DNA of 64,000 nt, taken from NCBI GenBank assembly GCA_028285145.1, contig JANQQC010000060.1, forward strand, positions 186,001-250,000, written 5' to 3'. This stretch comes from Hyphomonadaceae bacterium (GTDB lineage: Bacteria; Pseudomonadota; Alphaproteobacteria; Caulobacterales; Hyphomonadaceae). Shown piece by piece: positions 43,600-52,729 of this stretch (position 1 is the stretch's first letter; each line of letters begins with the position of its first letter). Made by a program: the position numbers and the translations under genes. The notes beneath the pieces are model-generated. The model saw nothing but the letters and a program-made list of their open reading frames with translations, was not told the DNA's origin and searched no databases.

Positions 43600-44256
43600 A
43601 TGTCAAGTACCATTGAAATTGATGAAGAGGTCGAAGCCTTGGGGCCTCGTGCGCGGAAGAAGCGCGAAACCCGGATGAAGATCCTTCAGGCGGCTCTCGA
43701 TCTGTTTTCGGAGAAGGGGTTTGAAGGGGCCAGCGTTCGCGACATCGCGGCGCGAGCTGGCGTGATCCACGGCCTGATCAAGTATCACTTCAACAACAAG
43801 GACGAGCTTTGGAAGGCCGCCGTAGACTTCCTCTTCGAGCGCCAGGATCGTGAAATGGCTCCGCCTGCGGGTTATCATGACTTGCCGCAAAAAGAGCAGG
43901 CAAAGAACTGGATACGCCGTTACGTGCACTACTGCGCGCGCCATCCCGAGCATGCGCGGATCATGGTGCAGGAGTCGATCAGAGACTCTGACCGCCTGCG
44001 CTGGGCGGTCAAAAGGCACATTGGCCCGCTTCACGAGCGCGCTCGCCAGATTGGCGAGCAAAGAGTTGAGGCGGGCGTGTATCCTGATATTCCTCCGCAT
44101 GCTGTCATTTACATCATATCGGCGGCGGCCCAGTCGCCCTTCATGCTGTCCGCCGAGGTCGCCCTCGCTGAAGGGATCGACGTGACCGACTCAAGCGAGA
44201 TTGACGCTTATGCTGACGCTTTGATCGCCTTCCTGTTCGATCACCGCGCCCGCTAG
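43600..44256 (+). CDS. TetR-family transcriptional regulator
   Basis: A 218-residue regulator from ATG 43600. A GTG at 43594 in the same frame would add two residues. The TetR HTH is at residues 18-65: KRETRMKILQAALDLFSEKGFEGASVRDIAARAGV, followed by KYHFNNKDELWKAAV. The ligand domain (70-218) is poorly conserved, as usual. It lies 147 bp upstream of TBDR 6 and is divergent from the sulfatase operon. The perfect palindrome over the -35 of the TBDR promoter is the best candidate operator. A sugar or glycoside ligand is an inference from its neighbours. Confidence 0.9.
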   Translation: MSSTIEIDEEVEALGPRARKKRETRMKILQAALDLFSEKGFEGASVRDIAARAGVIHGLIKYHFNNKDELWKAAVDFLFERQDREMAPPAGYHDLPQKEQAKNWIRRYVHYCARHPEHARIMVQESIRDSDRLRWAVKRHIGPLHERARQIGEQRVEAGVYPDIPPHAVIYIISAAAQSPFMLSAEVALAEGIDVTDSSEIDAYADALIAFLFDHRAR

Positions 44257-44334
44257 CAATCCCGGCCATAATTGACGCTTTGCCTTCAAAGCCACGCTTC
44301 CGCGTAAAATTTTATACAACCGGAGAATAAGATT

Positions 44335-44350
44335 GACTTTCCGGAAAGTC
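44335..44350. promoter_or_regulatory. 16-bp perfect palindrome over TBDR 6 promoter
   Basis: GACTTTCCGGAAAGTC is a full, uninterrupted 8+8 palindrome. Its left end overlaps TTGACT (44333-44338), a good -35 box, so binding would block transcription. It lies 54 bp upstream of the TBDR ATG and 79 bp after the TetR gene. A TetR dimer operator is the simplest reading. Confidence 0.65.
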
Positions 44351-44403
44351 GATCCAGTATCCGATCGTATAACAAAAGTCTTGAGACTATCGGGAGGTCA
44401 ATC

Positions 44404-46782
44404 ATGAACACTCAACATCTTATGCGTCGCGTCGCCTTATCGGCGATCATGGCATCGGGATCGATGTCTGTTGCCAGCGCGCAGGACGCTGACGCGCCTG
44501 ATGGTGCCGAGGACAACCGGCGTCTCGGCACGATCACCGTAACCGCCACGAAACGGGAGCAAAGCCTGCAGGACGTGCCAGTCGCCGTCACTGCGCTTTC
44601 CGGGGAACTGCTCGAGAATACTGGCATAGGCGCTGTCGAGTCTCTGGCCGCAATCGCGCCAAGCGTAACTTTTACTCAGTCTACGAACGATCAAAACAAC
44701 TCCGTCAATATTCGCGGCATTGGGACGTCGGTGTTTTCCCAGGGCGTGGAGCCGAGCGTGTCCATCGTTGTGGATGATGTGGTCCTCGCGCGGCAGGCGA
44801 TCGGCTTTCAGGATCTGGTTGATGTCGAACGCGTCGAGGTGTTGCGTGGTCCTCAATCGACCTTGTTCGGTAAGAACGCGTCGGCCGGTGTTATCTCGGT
44901 GACAACCGCCGATCCATCCGATGAGTTCGAAGGCAATGTGCAGGTTACAGCCGCCGAAGGGGATGAATACGGGATCGGTGCCACCGTATCCGGACCGCTC
45001 AGCACCACGGTAGGCGGCCGCCTGACCGGTTACTACAAGGAGTTTGACGGCCATATCGACAATTTCGATGGTCGTAATCTCAATGGCTACGAGAATTGGG
45101 GCCTGCGCGGAAAGCTGCTGATCGAGCCGAGCGACGCGCTCGATGTGACCCTGATCGCCGACTACCGTGAAAGCGAGCAGGACTGCTGCATCTACACGTT
45201 CCGGGATACGTCCGGTGCGGTTGGTGCCGCGGCCGGACTTGATGCCCGTCTGGACCCTGTTGTTGCCGGGGAAGAGAATGCGAGCGCTCGGGTGAACGCG
45301 CCGATCTTCAACAATTCAGAAACGTGGGGCCTGTCCGCGAAAGCCGATTACGATTTCGGCGACGGCTTCACTTTTACCTCGATCACCGCCTTTCGTGACT
45401 ATGACTTCGAAAACAATATCGACGTCGATGGTCTCGATCTTGAAGAGCCGGAACTGGGCTTCATTACATTCGACCTTAATAGCGGCACCACAGGCATCCA
45501 GCAGGTCAGTCAGGAATTCCGCCTGACTTCGCCACAGAATGATCGCTTTGATTATGTGCTTGGGGCGTACGGCTTCTTTCTGGATCTCGACCGGACGTTT
45601 CAACGCCGGTTCGAAATCCTCGTGCCGCTGTTCGGTGGCTTCCGGATCAACCAGTCCGGACGCTTTGAGTCGACTGTAGACACCACCAACATTGCACTGT
45701 TCGGCAGCGGCAACTTCTACATTACAGACAATACTACGCTGTTTGGTGGCCTGCGTGCGATCAATGAAGAACTTGATTACACCATTCAGCGCGACCCCGC
45801 GAACGTCCTCGTTCCCGGTGACGGGCCATTCGGCGGGGGGCCGGGCACACCAGCCGATGTTGATGATTCAACAGACGACTCTGTCGTGACAGGTGAGATC
45901 GGCATCCGGCAGGACTTTTCCGACGATGTACAGGCCTATGCGCGGTATGCGCGCGGATATAAGGGCCGCGCAATTGATGTTGGCTTTGGGGCGGCGCAAA
46001 ATGTTGAGCCGATTGAAGCTGAGACATCTGATGCGTTTGAGCTCGGTCTGAAGTCGGTACTCGCCGATGGTAATCTCGTTTTGAACGTCGCGCTCTTCCA
46101 CACCGAGTTCCAGGATTTTCAGGAGCAGGCAGCCGTTCTGCTGGCCGGGGAGGATGACATCCTGACCGCCGAGACACGCCTGACAAACGTCGGATCGGTT
46201 ACCACTTCCGGCATCGAGATCGAAGCAATCGCCACCCCGACCGATACGCTGACAATTCAGGGCGGCATTTCCTATACGGATGCTTCGATTGATGAGTTCG
46301 ACAATGCCGGCTGCTATTTCGGGCAGACGGCGGCTGAAGGCTGCGTGCCCGTTACTCTGAGCGATGGCGGGACGCCCGGCGACCCCAGCGATGACATTGT
46401 GCAAAACCTTCAGGATCTCTCAGGCGGGGAACTGCCAAATGCGCCGGACTGGCGTTTGACGGGATCGATCCGTCAGGAGGTGCCGCTTGCAGCGTCCTTT
46501 GATGGATTTGTTCAGCTTTCCGGCCGCTGGCAGAGCGAGGTCAATTACAGCCTCAACGGAGACCCACGCGCCGAGCAGGATGGATACGCGATCGTGAATC
46601 TCGCAGTTGGTATCACAGACGATGACGGGCGCTACACGGCATCTGTCTTCGTCAACAATCTGTTCGATGAGTTCTATGCAACGAACATCTTTGGCGATCC
46701 GCTCTATGGCGGAGTTGTCAGCCACTATGTGCCACGTGATTTCGAACGCTATGTCGGCGCGCGGCTGTCGGTTGACTTCTAG
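44404..46782 (+). CDS. TonB-dependent receptor (TBDR 6) of the GH3/sulfatase locus
   Basis: A 792-residue TBDR with ATG 44404 and a GGGAGG ribosome site. Signal peptide MNTQHLMRRVALSAIM through ASAQD. A TonB-box-like LGTITVTATKREQSL follows. The plug has VNIRGIGTSVFSQGVEPSV and VEVLRGPQSTLFGKNASAG. The barrel ends in VGARLSVDF. The gene is followed by GH3 glucosidase and GPH symporter genes on the same strand. The sulfatase operon is divergent. A role in import of an oligosaccharide or glycoside is inferred. No SusD partner is present, which fits proteobacterial systems. Confidence 0.92.
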   Translation: MNTQHLMRRVALSAIMASGSMSVASAQDADAPDGAEDNRRLGTITVTATKREQSLQDVPVAVTALSGELLENTGIGAVESLAAIAPSVTFTQSTNDQNNSVNIRGIGTSVFSQGVEPSVSIVVDDVVLARQAIGFQDLVDVERVEVLRGPQSTLFGKNASAGVISVTTADPSDEFEGNVQVTAAEGDEYGIGATVSGPLSTTVGGRLTGYYKEFDGHIDNFDGRNLNGYENWGLRGKLLIEPSDALDVTLIADYRESEQDCCIYTFRDTSGAVGAAAGLDARLDPVVAGEENASARVNAPIFNNSETWGLSAKADYDFGDGFTFTSITAFRDYDFENNIDVDGLDLEEPELGFITFDLNSGTTGIQQVSQEFRLTSPQNDRFDYVLGAYGFFLDLDRTFQRRFEILVPLFGGFRINQSGRFESTVDTTNIALFGSGNFYITDNTTLFGGLRAINEELDYTIQRDPANVLVPGDGPFGGGPGTPADVDDSTDDSVVTGEIGIRQDFSDDVQAYARYARGYKGRAIDVGFGAAQNVEPIEAETSDAFELGLKSVLADGNLVLNVALFHTEFQDFQEQAAVLLAGEDDILTAETRLTNVGSVTTSGIEIEAIATPTDTLTIQGGISYTDASIDEFDNAGCYFGQTAAEGCVPVTLSDGGTPGDPSDDIVQNLQDLSGGELPNAPDWRLTGSIRQEVPLAASFDGFVQLSGRWQSEVNYSLNGDPRAEQDGYAIVNLAVGITDDDGRYTASVFVNNLFDEFYATNIFGDPLYGGVVSHYVPRDFERYVGARLSVDF

Positions 46783-46840
46783 CGGGTAATGCGGGCGGCT
46801 GGGCAGTCGCTGAGAACGCCACGATTGTGTTGAAGAAGTC

Positions 46841-46864
46841 GATGCTGACGGGATCGTCAGCATC
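46841..46864 (+). terminator. Perfect hairpin between TBDR 6 and GH3 gene
   Basis: GATGCTGACG-GGAT-CGTCAGCATC is a 10-bp perfect stem with a four-base loop, 58 bp after the TBDR stop and 40 bp before the GH3 start. No T-run follows, so it may instead be an mRNA-stability or processing element that sets different levels of receptor and enzyme. Confidence 0.5.
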
Positions 46865-46904
46865 GCTTCGGCCAGTTTGGAGCGCGTGAAAACAAGGGGC
46901 GCGT

Positions 46905-49382
46905 ATGCTCGACAAAATCAAATCCGATGAAGAGCTCGACCATCAGGTTGAGAACCTGCTCGGCGAGCTCAGTCTCGAGGAAAAGGTCAGGCTGTTGTCT
47001 GGCCAGGACTTCTGGACGTTGCCTGCGCTTGAACGCGTGGGCATCCCAAGCCTCAGAATGTCTGATGGCCCAACGGGTTTGCGGTCATCGAACTCCGATC
47101 CGGCGACTGTGTTTCCGGTGGGCGTTGCGCTTGCGGCGACATGGAACAGGGAACTGGTCGCCGAGGTTTCAGCGGCAATGGGCCGGGAAGCGATTGCCTA
47201 CGAGGTCGATGTCCTGCTTGCTCCCGGTGTGAATATCCAGAGAACACCGCTCGGCGGCAGGAACTTCGAATACTACTCGGAAGACCCTCATCTCTCATCC
47301 GAAATCGGGGTTGCCTTTGTCGAGGGCGTGCAGAGCGAGGGCGTTGGTGCGTCGCTGAAGCACTATGTCGCCAACAATCAGGAACATGAACGCATGAGGA
47401 CCAGCGCGAATGTTTCAGAGCGCGCCTTGCGGGAGATTTACCTCGCTTCCTTTGAGGCGGTCGTGAAACGCGCCAATCCATGGACGGTGATGGGAGCCTA
47501 TAATCGCATCAACGGGACCTATGCCTGCGAGCATGACGAACTGTTGAACAGGGTTCTGAAAGAAGAATGGGGCTTTGATGGTGTTGTCGTGTCTGACTGG
47601 ACGGGGACACGGTCTACTGTTGGTGCCGCCAATGGCGGGCTCGACCTCGAAATGCCCGGACCGGCATTCCATTTCGGCCAAAAACTTCTGGCAGCGGTCG
47701 AGGCGGGTGATGTGTCTCCGGCGACCATTGACGATCATGCGCGACGCGTCCTCCGCCTGATCGCGCGATGCGGATTGCTCGATGGAAATCCGAAGTCCTC
47801 AGCCGGCGAGTTGAGTTCGGAGCGGCATCGCCAGATCGCAAGGACGGCCTCCGCAGAGAGCATTGTTCTGCTCAAGAATGAGGGCGACCTGCTTCCTCTG
47901 AATAAGGGTGCATCAATTGCCGTCATCGGTGGGTTGGCTGACTATCCGGCGATTCAGGGTGGTGGCAGCAGCCAGGTGTCCGCAGATCGCGTGGTCACGC
48001 CGCTCGAAGGGCTGGAGGATGCGCTGGGTGAGGATGCGTCCATTATTTTTGCTCGCGGCGTTGATCCCGAGCCGCGCCCCCCGGTGCTCGACGGCCGGCT
48101 GTTATCGCCGGACGCCGAGGGTAAGGACCAGGGATTGAGGGTGCGCTACTTCGACAAGGCAAACTATCAGGGAGAAACGGTGTCGGAAGGCGTCGACTGG
48201 CGCTTTTCCAAGCTTGGCTTCGGTGAGGTTGCCCAGTCTGACGACGATTTGTCATTCAGCGCGGACTGGAGCGGCTTCATCACGCCGCGTTATACCGGTG
48301 AGCACGATATCCGTATTGCGCATTCCAACCCCGATGTTGAACTCACAATCGGCGATGAGGTGTTGATTGGGGCCGACACGGAGCGGAAAACCGAGATGCT
48401 GTTCATGGTTCTTCCACTGAACCGTCGCAAAGCTAAAGTCCATCTCGAAGCCGGCAAATCCTATCCAATCAGCATTCGCTACAGCCAGCCCGCCGCGAAG
48501 GCGATCCGCGCCTTCAATATCTTCAATGTCTTCATGCGTGAGCCGGCTCCCTCAAGAGGGGAAGCGATTGACGCTGCCAGAACAGCAGACACCGCCATCG
48601 TTTTTGTCGGTGCTGGCACGACCGCCGAAACCGAAGGGGAAGACCGCCCTTCCATGGCCCTCAGCGACGAACAAAACAGCCTTGTCGAGGATATTGTGGC
48701 CGCAAATCCAAACACGATTGTTGTCGTGAACACGGGTGGCCCTGTGGAGATGCCCTGGGTGGATTGTGTTCCAGCCATTCTCCAGATGTGGATGCCGGGA
48801 CAGGAAGGCGGACATGCCCTGACCGATATCTTGACGGGTACCACAAATCCCGGCGGCAAGCTGCCGCTGACATTCCCCGTGCGCTGCGGGGATAACCCAA
48901 CGGTTCCGCATTTTCCCGGCGGACTGCAGTCGGATTATGGCGAGGGCATCTTCGTCGGATATCGCCACTACGACAAAATGAAAGTAGAGCCGCTTTTTCC
49001 GTTTGGATACGGATTATCCTATACCGATTTCGAGCTGACCAGTGCGACCGCCCCCGCATCTGCAAAGGTTGGGAGTGCGCTCGAATGTACTGTCGATGTG
49101 TCAAATATCGGGGAGCTCGCTGGTAGCGAAGTTGTCCAGCTTTATGTCGAGGATCTCGCCACGCCGGAGGCGATGCCAGTCCGGCAGTTGCGGGCGTTTA
49201 AAAAGGTTCATTTGGGCCCCGGCGAACGGGAGAGCGTCTCGCTGTCGCTGGATGCCCGCGCCTTCTCCTGGTTCGACCCTGATGGCAATGACTGGGCGAC
49301 GACGCCGGGGCTCTATCGTATCCATATCGGTACCTCATCGCGGCACCTGCCGCTGGTGCTCGATTTGGAGCTCACAGAATGA
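46905..49382 (+). CDS. GH3 beta-glucosidase with PA14 domain
   Basis: An 825-residue glycoside hydrolase family 3 enzyme. The N-domain has LLSGQDFWTLPALERVGIP, SDGPTGLR, LKHYVANNQEHER and the nucleophile Asp231 in VVVSDWTGTRS. A PA14 domain is inserted at about 405-545 (LRVRYFDKANYQGETV, then ADWSGFITPRYTGEHDIRI). The GH3 C-domain (GKLPLTFPVR) and a fibronectin III-like tail (SYTDFELTS through RHLPLVLDL) follow. No signal peptide is present, so it should be cytoplasmic, acting after import. PA14-bearing GH3 enzymes cleave beta-glucosides of varied length and aglycone. The stop overlaps the symporter start by 4 bp (ATGA). Confidence 0.93.
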   Translation: MLDKIKSDEELDHQVENLLGELSLEEKVRLLSGQDFWTLPALERVGIPSLRMSDGPTGLRSSNSDPATVFPVGVALAATWNRELVAEVSAAMGREAIAYEVDVLLAPGVNIQRTPLGGRNFEYYSEDPHLSSEIGVAFVEGVQSEGVGASLKHYVANNQEHERMRTSANVSERALREIYLASFEAVVKRANPWTVMGAYNRINGTYACEHDELLNRVLKEEWGFDGVVVSDWTGTRSTVGAANGGLDLEMPGPAFHFGQKLLAAVEAGDVSPATIDDHARRVLRLIARCGLLDGNPKSSAGELSSERHRQIARTASAESIVLLKNEGDLLPLNKGASIAVIGGLADYPAIQGGGSSQVSADRVVTPLEGLEDALGEDASIIFARGVDPEPRPPVLDGRLLSPDAEGKDQGLRVRYFDKANYQGETVSEGVDWRFSKLGFGEVAQSDDDLSFSADWSGFITPRYTGEHDIRIAHSNPDVELTIGDEVLIGADTERKTEMLFMVLPLNRRKAKVHLEAGKSYPISIRYSQPAAKAIRAFNIFNVFMREPAPSRGEAIDAARTADTAIVFVGAGTTAETEGEDRPSMALSDEQNSLVEDIVAANPNTIVVVNTGGPVEMPWVDCVPAILQMWMPGQEGGHALTDILTGTTNPGGKLPLTFPVRCGDNPTVPHFPGGLQSDYGEGIFVGYRHYDKMKVEPLFPFGYGLSYTDFELTSATAPASAKVGSALECTVDVSNIGELAGSEVVQLYVEDLATPEAMPVRQLRAFKKVHLGPGERESVSLSLDARAFSWFDPDGNDWATTPGLYRIHIGTSSRHLPLVLDLELTE

Positions 49383-50785
49383 GCAGTGCGGACACGCCTG
49401 TTCGCTCTCCGGCAGGGGCATCGCCTTCCTCCCAGGTGCCCCTGCCGGTTCGCATAGGATTCGGGGTAGGTGATTTCGGTTTCCTGCTCGTCTGGCAGGG
49501 AACCGCGCTGTTCCTGATGTACTTCTATACCGACGTTCTCGGCATTTCGCCGGCAATCGCGGGAACGATTTATCTGATTGCAATGGTGTGGGATGCCGTA
49601 ACAGATCCCATCATCGCAGCAGCGGCGGACCGAACCCGAACCCGGTTTGGAAAGTATCGACCATGGCTATTGGCAGGAGCTTTGCCGTTTGCCATTTCCT
49701 ATCCGCTTGCATTCTCGGCTCCGCCTGAGGCGTTGCCGGTCAGCATTGTGGTCTGGGCGCTTGTGACTCACATCGTTCTGCGAACGACTTACACCATCGT
49801 CTCAATGCCGTTCAATTCGTTGCAAGCGCGCCTCACCAATGACGCGCAAGAACGCGCGGTACTGGCAGGCTTTCGTATGGTTGGCGCAGCGAGTGGCGGA
49901 CTTGCAGTTGTCTTTGTAACGCCGGTTCTCGTTGGCAGCTATGGAGAAGGACGAGAGGCCGAGGCCTACTTTGCTGCGGCTTGCATCGCTGGAGCGATCA
50001 CGTTCGCAGCGATCATGTATTGTTTCTTCACAATGCGCGAACCGTTGAACGATCAAGTCGGTGAGCAGACCTCATTTTTTGATGATTTAAAAGCGATCGG
50101 TCCGACGCTCTTCGGTAACCCGCCATTGATGCGTGTCTTTGCGATCATCATCATCGCGTCAATCTGCTTGGGAATGTTCGGTAAGAACATGTTGTATCAT
50201 TTCAAGTATGAGTTGGAGCGGCCCGATCTCACTGTTGTTGGATTGGTCATACCGGCGCTCTTCCTTATCTTGGCGGTACCGTTTTGGGTTTGGCTGGCAG
50301 GTAAGACATCCAAGCGAAGGGCGCTGACCATTGGTGTCTGGATCGCGCTGGCCGGGTATTTGGGCTTCTTCATCAACCCATTCCAAAGCACACTCGTCAC
50401 GTTTGCGACGATCGCGTTGACGGGGCTGGGCGGGGCTGCGCTCGCTGTAATGTTTTGGGCGATGCTACCTGACACCGTTGAATACGGAGAAGCTAAGACA
50501 GGCGTTCGCGCGGAGGCGAAGACGTTCGGTTTTGCGACCTTCGCACAGAAGGCTGCGGTCGGTATCAATGCCGTTATGCTGGGCGTTCTGCTTTCACTGG
50601 TCGGGTTTGAAGCGAACACTGTTCAAAGCGAGACGACGCTCCTTGGCATGAAAGCGATCATGGCCTTGGTGCCGGCTCTCGGCGCGGTCCTAATTCTACT
50701 GATACTCAGGGGTTACAAGCTTGACCGCGAAGCCCATGCGGCACTGCTTCAAGAAATTGAAGACAAGTCTGTCGCTTCGCTGTGA
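49379..50785 (+). CDS. GPH-family sugar:cation symporter (MFS)
   Basis: A 468-residue transporter of the glycoside-pentoside-hexuronide:cation symporter family. The N-terminal half has IGFGVGDFGFLLVWQGTALFLMYFYTDVLG, IAGTIYLIAMVWDAVTDPIIAAAADRTRTRFGKYRPWLL, both typical of this family. The later part has GLGGAALAVMFWAMLPDTVEYGEAKTGVRAE. Twelve membrane segments are expected. It is translationally coupled to the GH3 gene, so it should bring the GH3 substrate, a glycoside, into the cytoplasm. It is convergent with the AbgT gene, 42 bp away. Confidence 0.92.
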   Translation: MSSADTPVRSPAGASPSSQVPLPVRIGFGVGDFGFLLVWQGTALFLMYFYTDVLGISPAIAGTIYLIAMVWDAVTDPIIAAAADRTRTRFGKYRPWLLAGALPFAISYPLAFSAPPEALPVSIVVWALVTHIVLRTTYTIVSMPFNSLQARLTNDAQERAVLAGFRMVGAASGGLAVVFVTPVLVGSYGEGREAEAYFAAACIAGAITFAAIMYCFFTMREPLNDQVGEQTSFFDDLKAIGPTLFGNPPLMRVFAIIIIASICLGMFGKNMLYHFKYELERPDLTVVGLVIPALFLILAVPFWVWLAGKTSKRRALTIGVWIALAGYLGFFINPFQSTLVTFATIALTGLGGAALAVMFWAMLPDTVEYGEAKTGVRAEAKTFGFATFAQKAAVGINAVMLGVLLSLVGFEANTVQSETTLLGMKAIMALVPALGAVLILLILRGYKLDREAHAALLQEIEDKSVASL

Positions 50786-50827
50786 AGAAGAAGCCGGGGG
50801 CCTTGTAACACTGTCCGCGTCGAAGCC

Positions 50828-52417
50828 TTATGGCTGATAGTAAGTCGGCGCGCCCGGCCCAACTGGAAGGTCGAGACCGAACGTCCAGATGACGAAGAAT
50901 GTAGACCACGTGATCATGAAGAAGATTGTGTAAGGCAACATCATCGCAATCAGCGTTCCAACGCCCAGATTTTTGTCATAGCGGGTCGCCCAGGCCAGGA
51001 TGAGACCGAAATAGCTCATCATGGGAGTGATGATGTTCGTTGTTGAGTCGCCAATGCGATAGGCCGCCTGAATGATTTCTGGCGAGTATCCAATCAGCAT
51101 CAGCATCGGAACGAAGATCGGGGCTGTGACAGCCCACTGGGCTGACGCCGAGCCCAACGACAGATTGATCAACGCGCACATCATTATGAAGAATACGAAG
51201 ACGATCGGGCCGGTCATGCCGGTTTCCTTTAGGAACTCTGCGCCGGTCACAGCGCTGATGGCTCCAAGGTTGGTCCATCCGAAGAAAGCGACAAACTGCG
51301 CTGCAAAGAAGACAAGAACAATATAGAGACCAAGCGAGGCGAGCGCTTCAGACATCGCATCAATGACATCCCGGTCCCCCTTCATCGTGCCGGCCACTCG
51401 ACCATAGGTGTAGCCCGTGACCATGAAGAAGATCAGGATCCAGACGACGAACCCGTCGAAGAAGGGTGAACGCATCCGGTCACCCGTTTCCGGATTACGC
51501 AGTACACCCCACTCGGGCACCAGTGTAAGCGCCATGACGGCAAGGACGCTGAACAGGGCAACAGCCGCCCAAATCAGCCCCTGTTTTTCCTTCTTTGTCA
51601 GCTCGTCCACCATGGTCTTGTCGAGGATCGACTTGTCCGCGCGCGAGCTGTCATACTTTCCAAGCTGCGGTTCTACGATGAAAATGGTTACGAGTGAGCC
51701 GACGACCGTGATCAGGAATGTCGACGCGACCATGAAGTACCAGTTAGCCGTGGCGACGACCTGATAAGTCGGGTCGATCAGCTGCGCCGCTTCCTCCGTG
51801 ATACCTGCGAGCAGTGGATCGATTGTGCCGATCAGCAAGTTGGCGCTGTATCCACCCGATACGCCTGCAAAGGCGGCAGCCATTCCTGCGAGCGGGTGCC
51901 GGTCTAGAGCGTAGAAGATCGCCGCTGCGAGAGGTATGAGCACGACATAACCGACCTCTGAAGCGGTGTTGGACACGATGCCTGCGAACACTATGGCAAC
52001 CGTAACAAGATGCTTTGGCGCGCCCAGAACCATGCTTCGTACGGCTGCTGATAACAGGCCCGATTTTTCGGCGACGCCAACGCCAATCATGGCCACCAGA
52101 ACAACCCCCAGCGGAGCGAAGCTTGTGAAGTTGTCGACGAGATTCGTAAAAATGCGGCGCACGCCATCGCCGTTCAGCAGGCTGACGGCTCGAATCATAC
52201 CGTCATCGGCAACCCCGGGGGCACCAGCTGGCCGAGGATCGACCACCGCCAGCCCCATCCAGCCAAACACGCCGGAAAGCAAAACGATTCCGAAGGCAAG
52301 AATGGCAAATAATGTCACCGGATGAGGCAGGAGATTACCCAACCATTCGACGCCATCAAGAAAACGGCTGAACGCATTGCGTTTTGACGGCGTGGTTTCG
52401 GCCGAACTGGTCGTCAT
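50828..52417 (-). CDS. AbgT-family transporter
   Basis: A protein of 529 residues from ATG 52417, which has GGAGAC 5 bp upstream. The frame extends to a GTG at 52429. It is an AbgT-type membrane protein: FLDGVEWLGNLLPHPVTLFAIL, then the two inverted hairpin-bearing repeats with AAVRSMVLGAPKHLVTVAIVF and GSASAQWAVTAPIFVPMLMLIGYSPE, and the C-terminal GDSTTNIITPMMSYFGLIL. Family members import p-aminobenzoyl-glutamate or export sulfonamides. It stands alone between unrelated genes, so its substrate cannot be inferred. Confidence 0.92.
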   Translation of the reverse strand: MTTSSAETTPSKRNAFSRFLDGVEWLGNLLPHPVTLFAILAFGIVLLSGVFGWMGLAVVDPRPAGAPGVADDGMIRAVSLLNGDGVRRIFTNLVDNFTSFAPLGVVLVAMIGVGVAEKSGLLSAAVRSMVLGAPKHLVTVAIVFAGIVSNTASEVGYVVLIPLAAAIFYALDRHPLAGMAAAFAGVSGGYSANLLIGTIDPLLAGITEEAAQLIDPTYQVVATANWYFMVASTFLITVVGSLVTIFIVEPQLGKYDSSRADKSILDKTMVDELTKKEKQGLIWAAVALFSVLAVMALTLVPEWGVLRNPETGDRMRSPFFDGFVVWILIFFMVTGYTYGRVAGTMKGDRDVIDAMSEALASLGLYIVLVFFAAQFVAFFGWTNLGAISAVTGAEFLKETGMTGPIVFVFFIMMCALINLSLGSASAQWAVTAPIFVPMLMLIGYSPEIIQAAYRIGDSTTNIITPMMSYFGLILAWATRYDKNLGVGTLIAMMLPYTIFFMITWSTFFVIWTFGLDLPVGPGAPTYYQP

Positions 52418-52729
52418 TATTGTCTCCACTGCCTGTGTTCGAAGCTAAAGCAGCTAGGATGAGCCCGCGATTTGGAAATATGCAAGAGCAACGAAAAGTG
52501 GCTCTCATGATTATCCCATGAAGCCGGAGCGAGAGGCAGAGATCTATACGTTGAAAGCAGATTCTCAGTTGAAACGAAGAAGGGAAGCTAATGCGCAGAC
52601 TGGTGTCGCTTTGAAGGTCCCATGATGCGGCCCGTTTCGGCATAGCTCGGCTGGCGGGGCCTCTACGCTGCAAGGCTTATTCAATTAAACCTATCTGTAT
52701 AAAGGAGATCGCTGAGTGGCGGTCCGACT
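52418..52729. other. Intergenic region between AbgT and hemN
   Basis: About 310 bp. It must contain the AbgT promoter on the minus strand and the 3' end of the hemN transcript. Short ORFs are present but show no family character. An AAAGGAG stretch at 52701 is not followed by a credible gene. I see no RNA gene or clear terminator. Confidence 0.4.
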
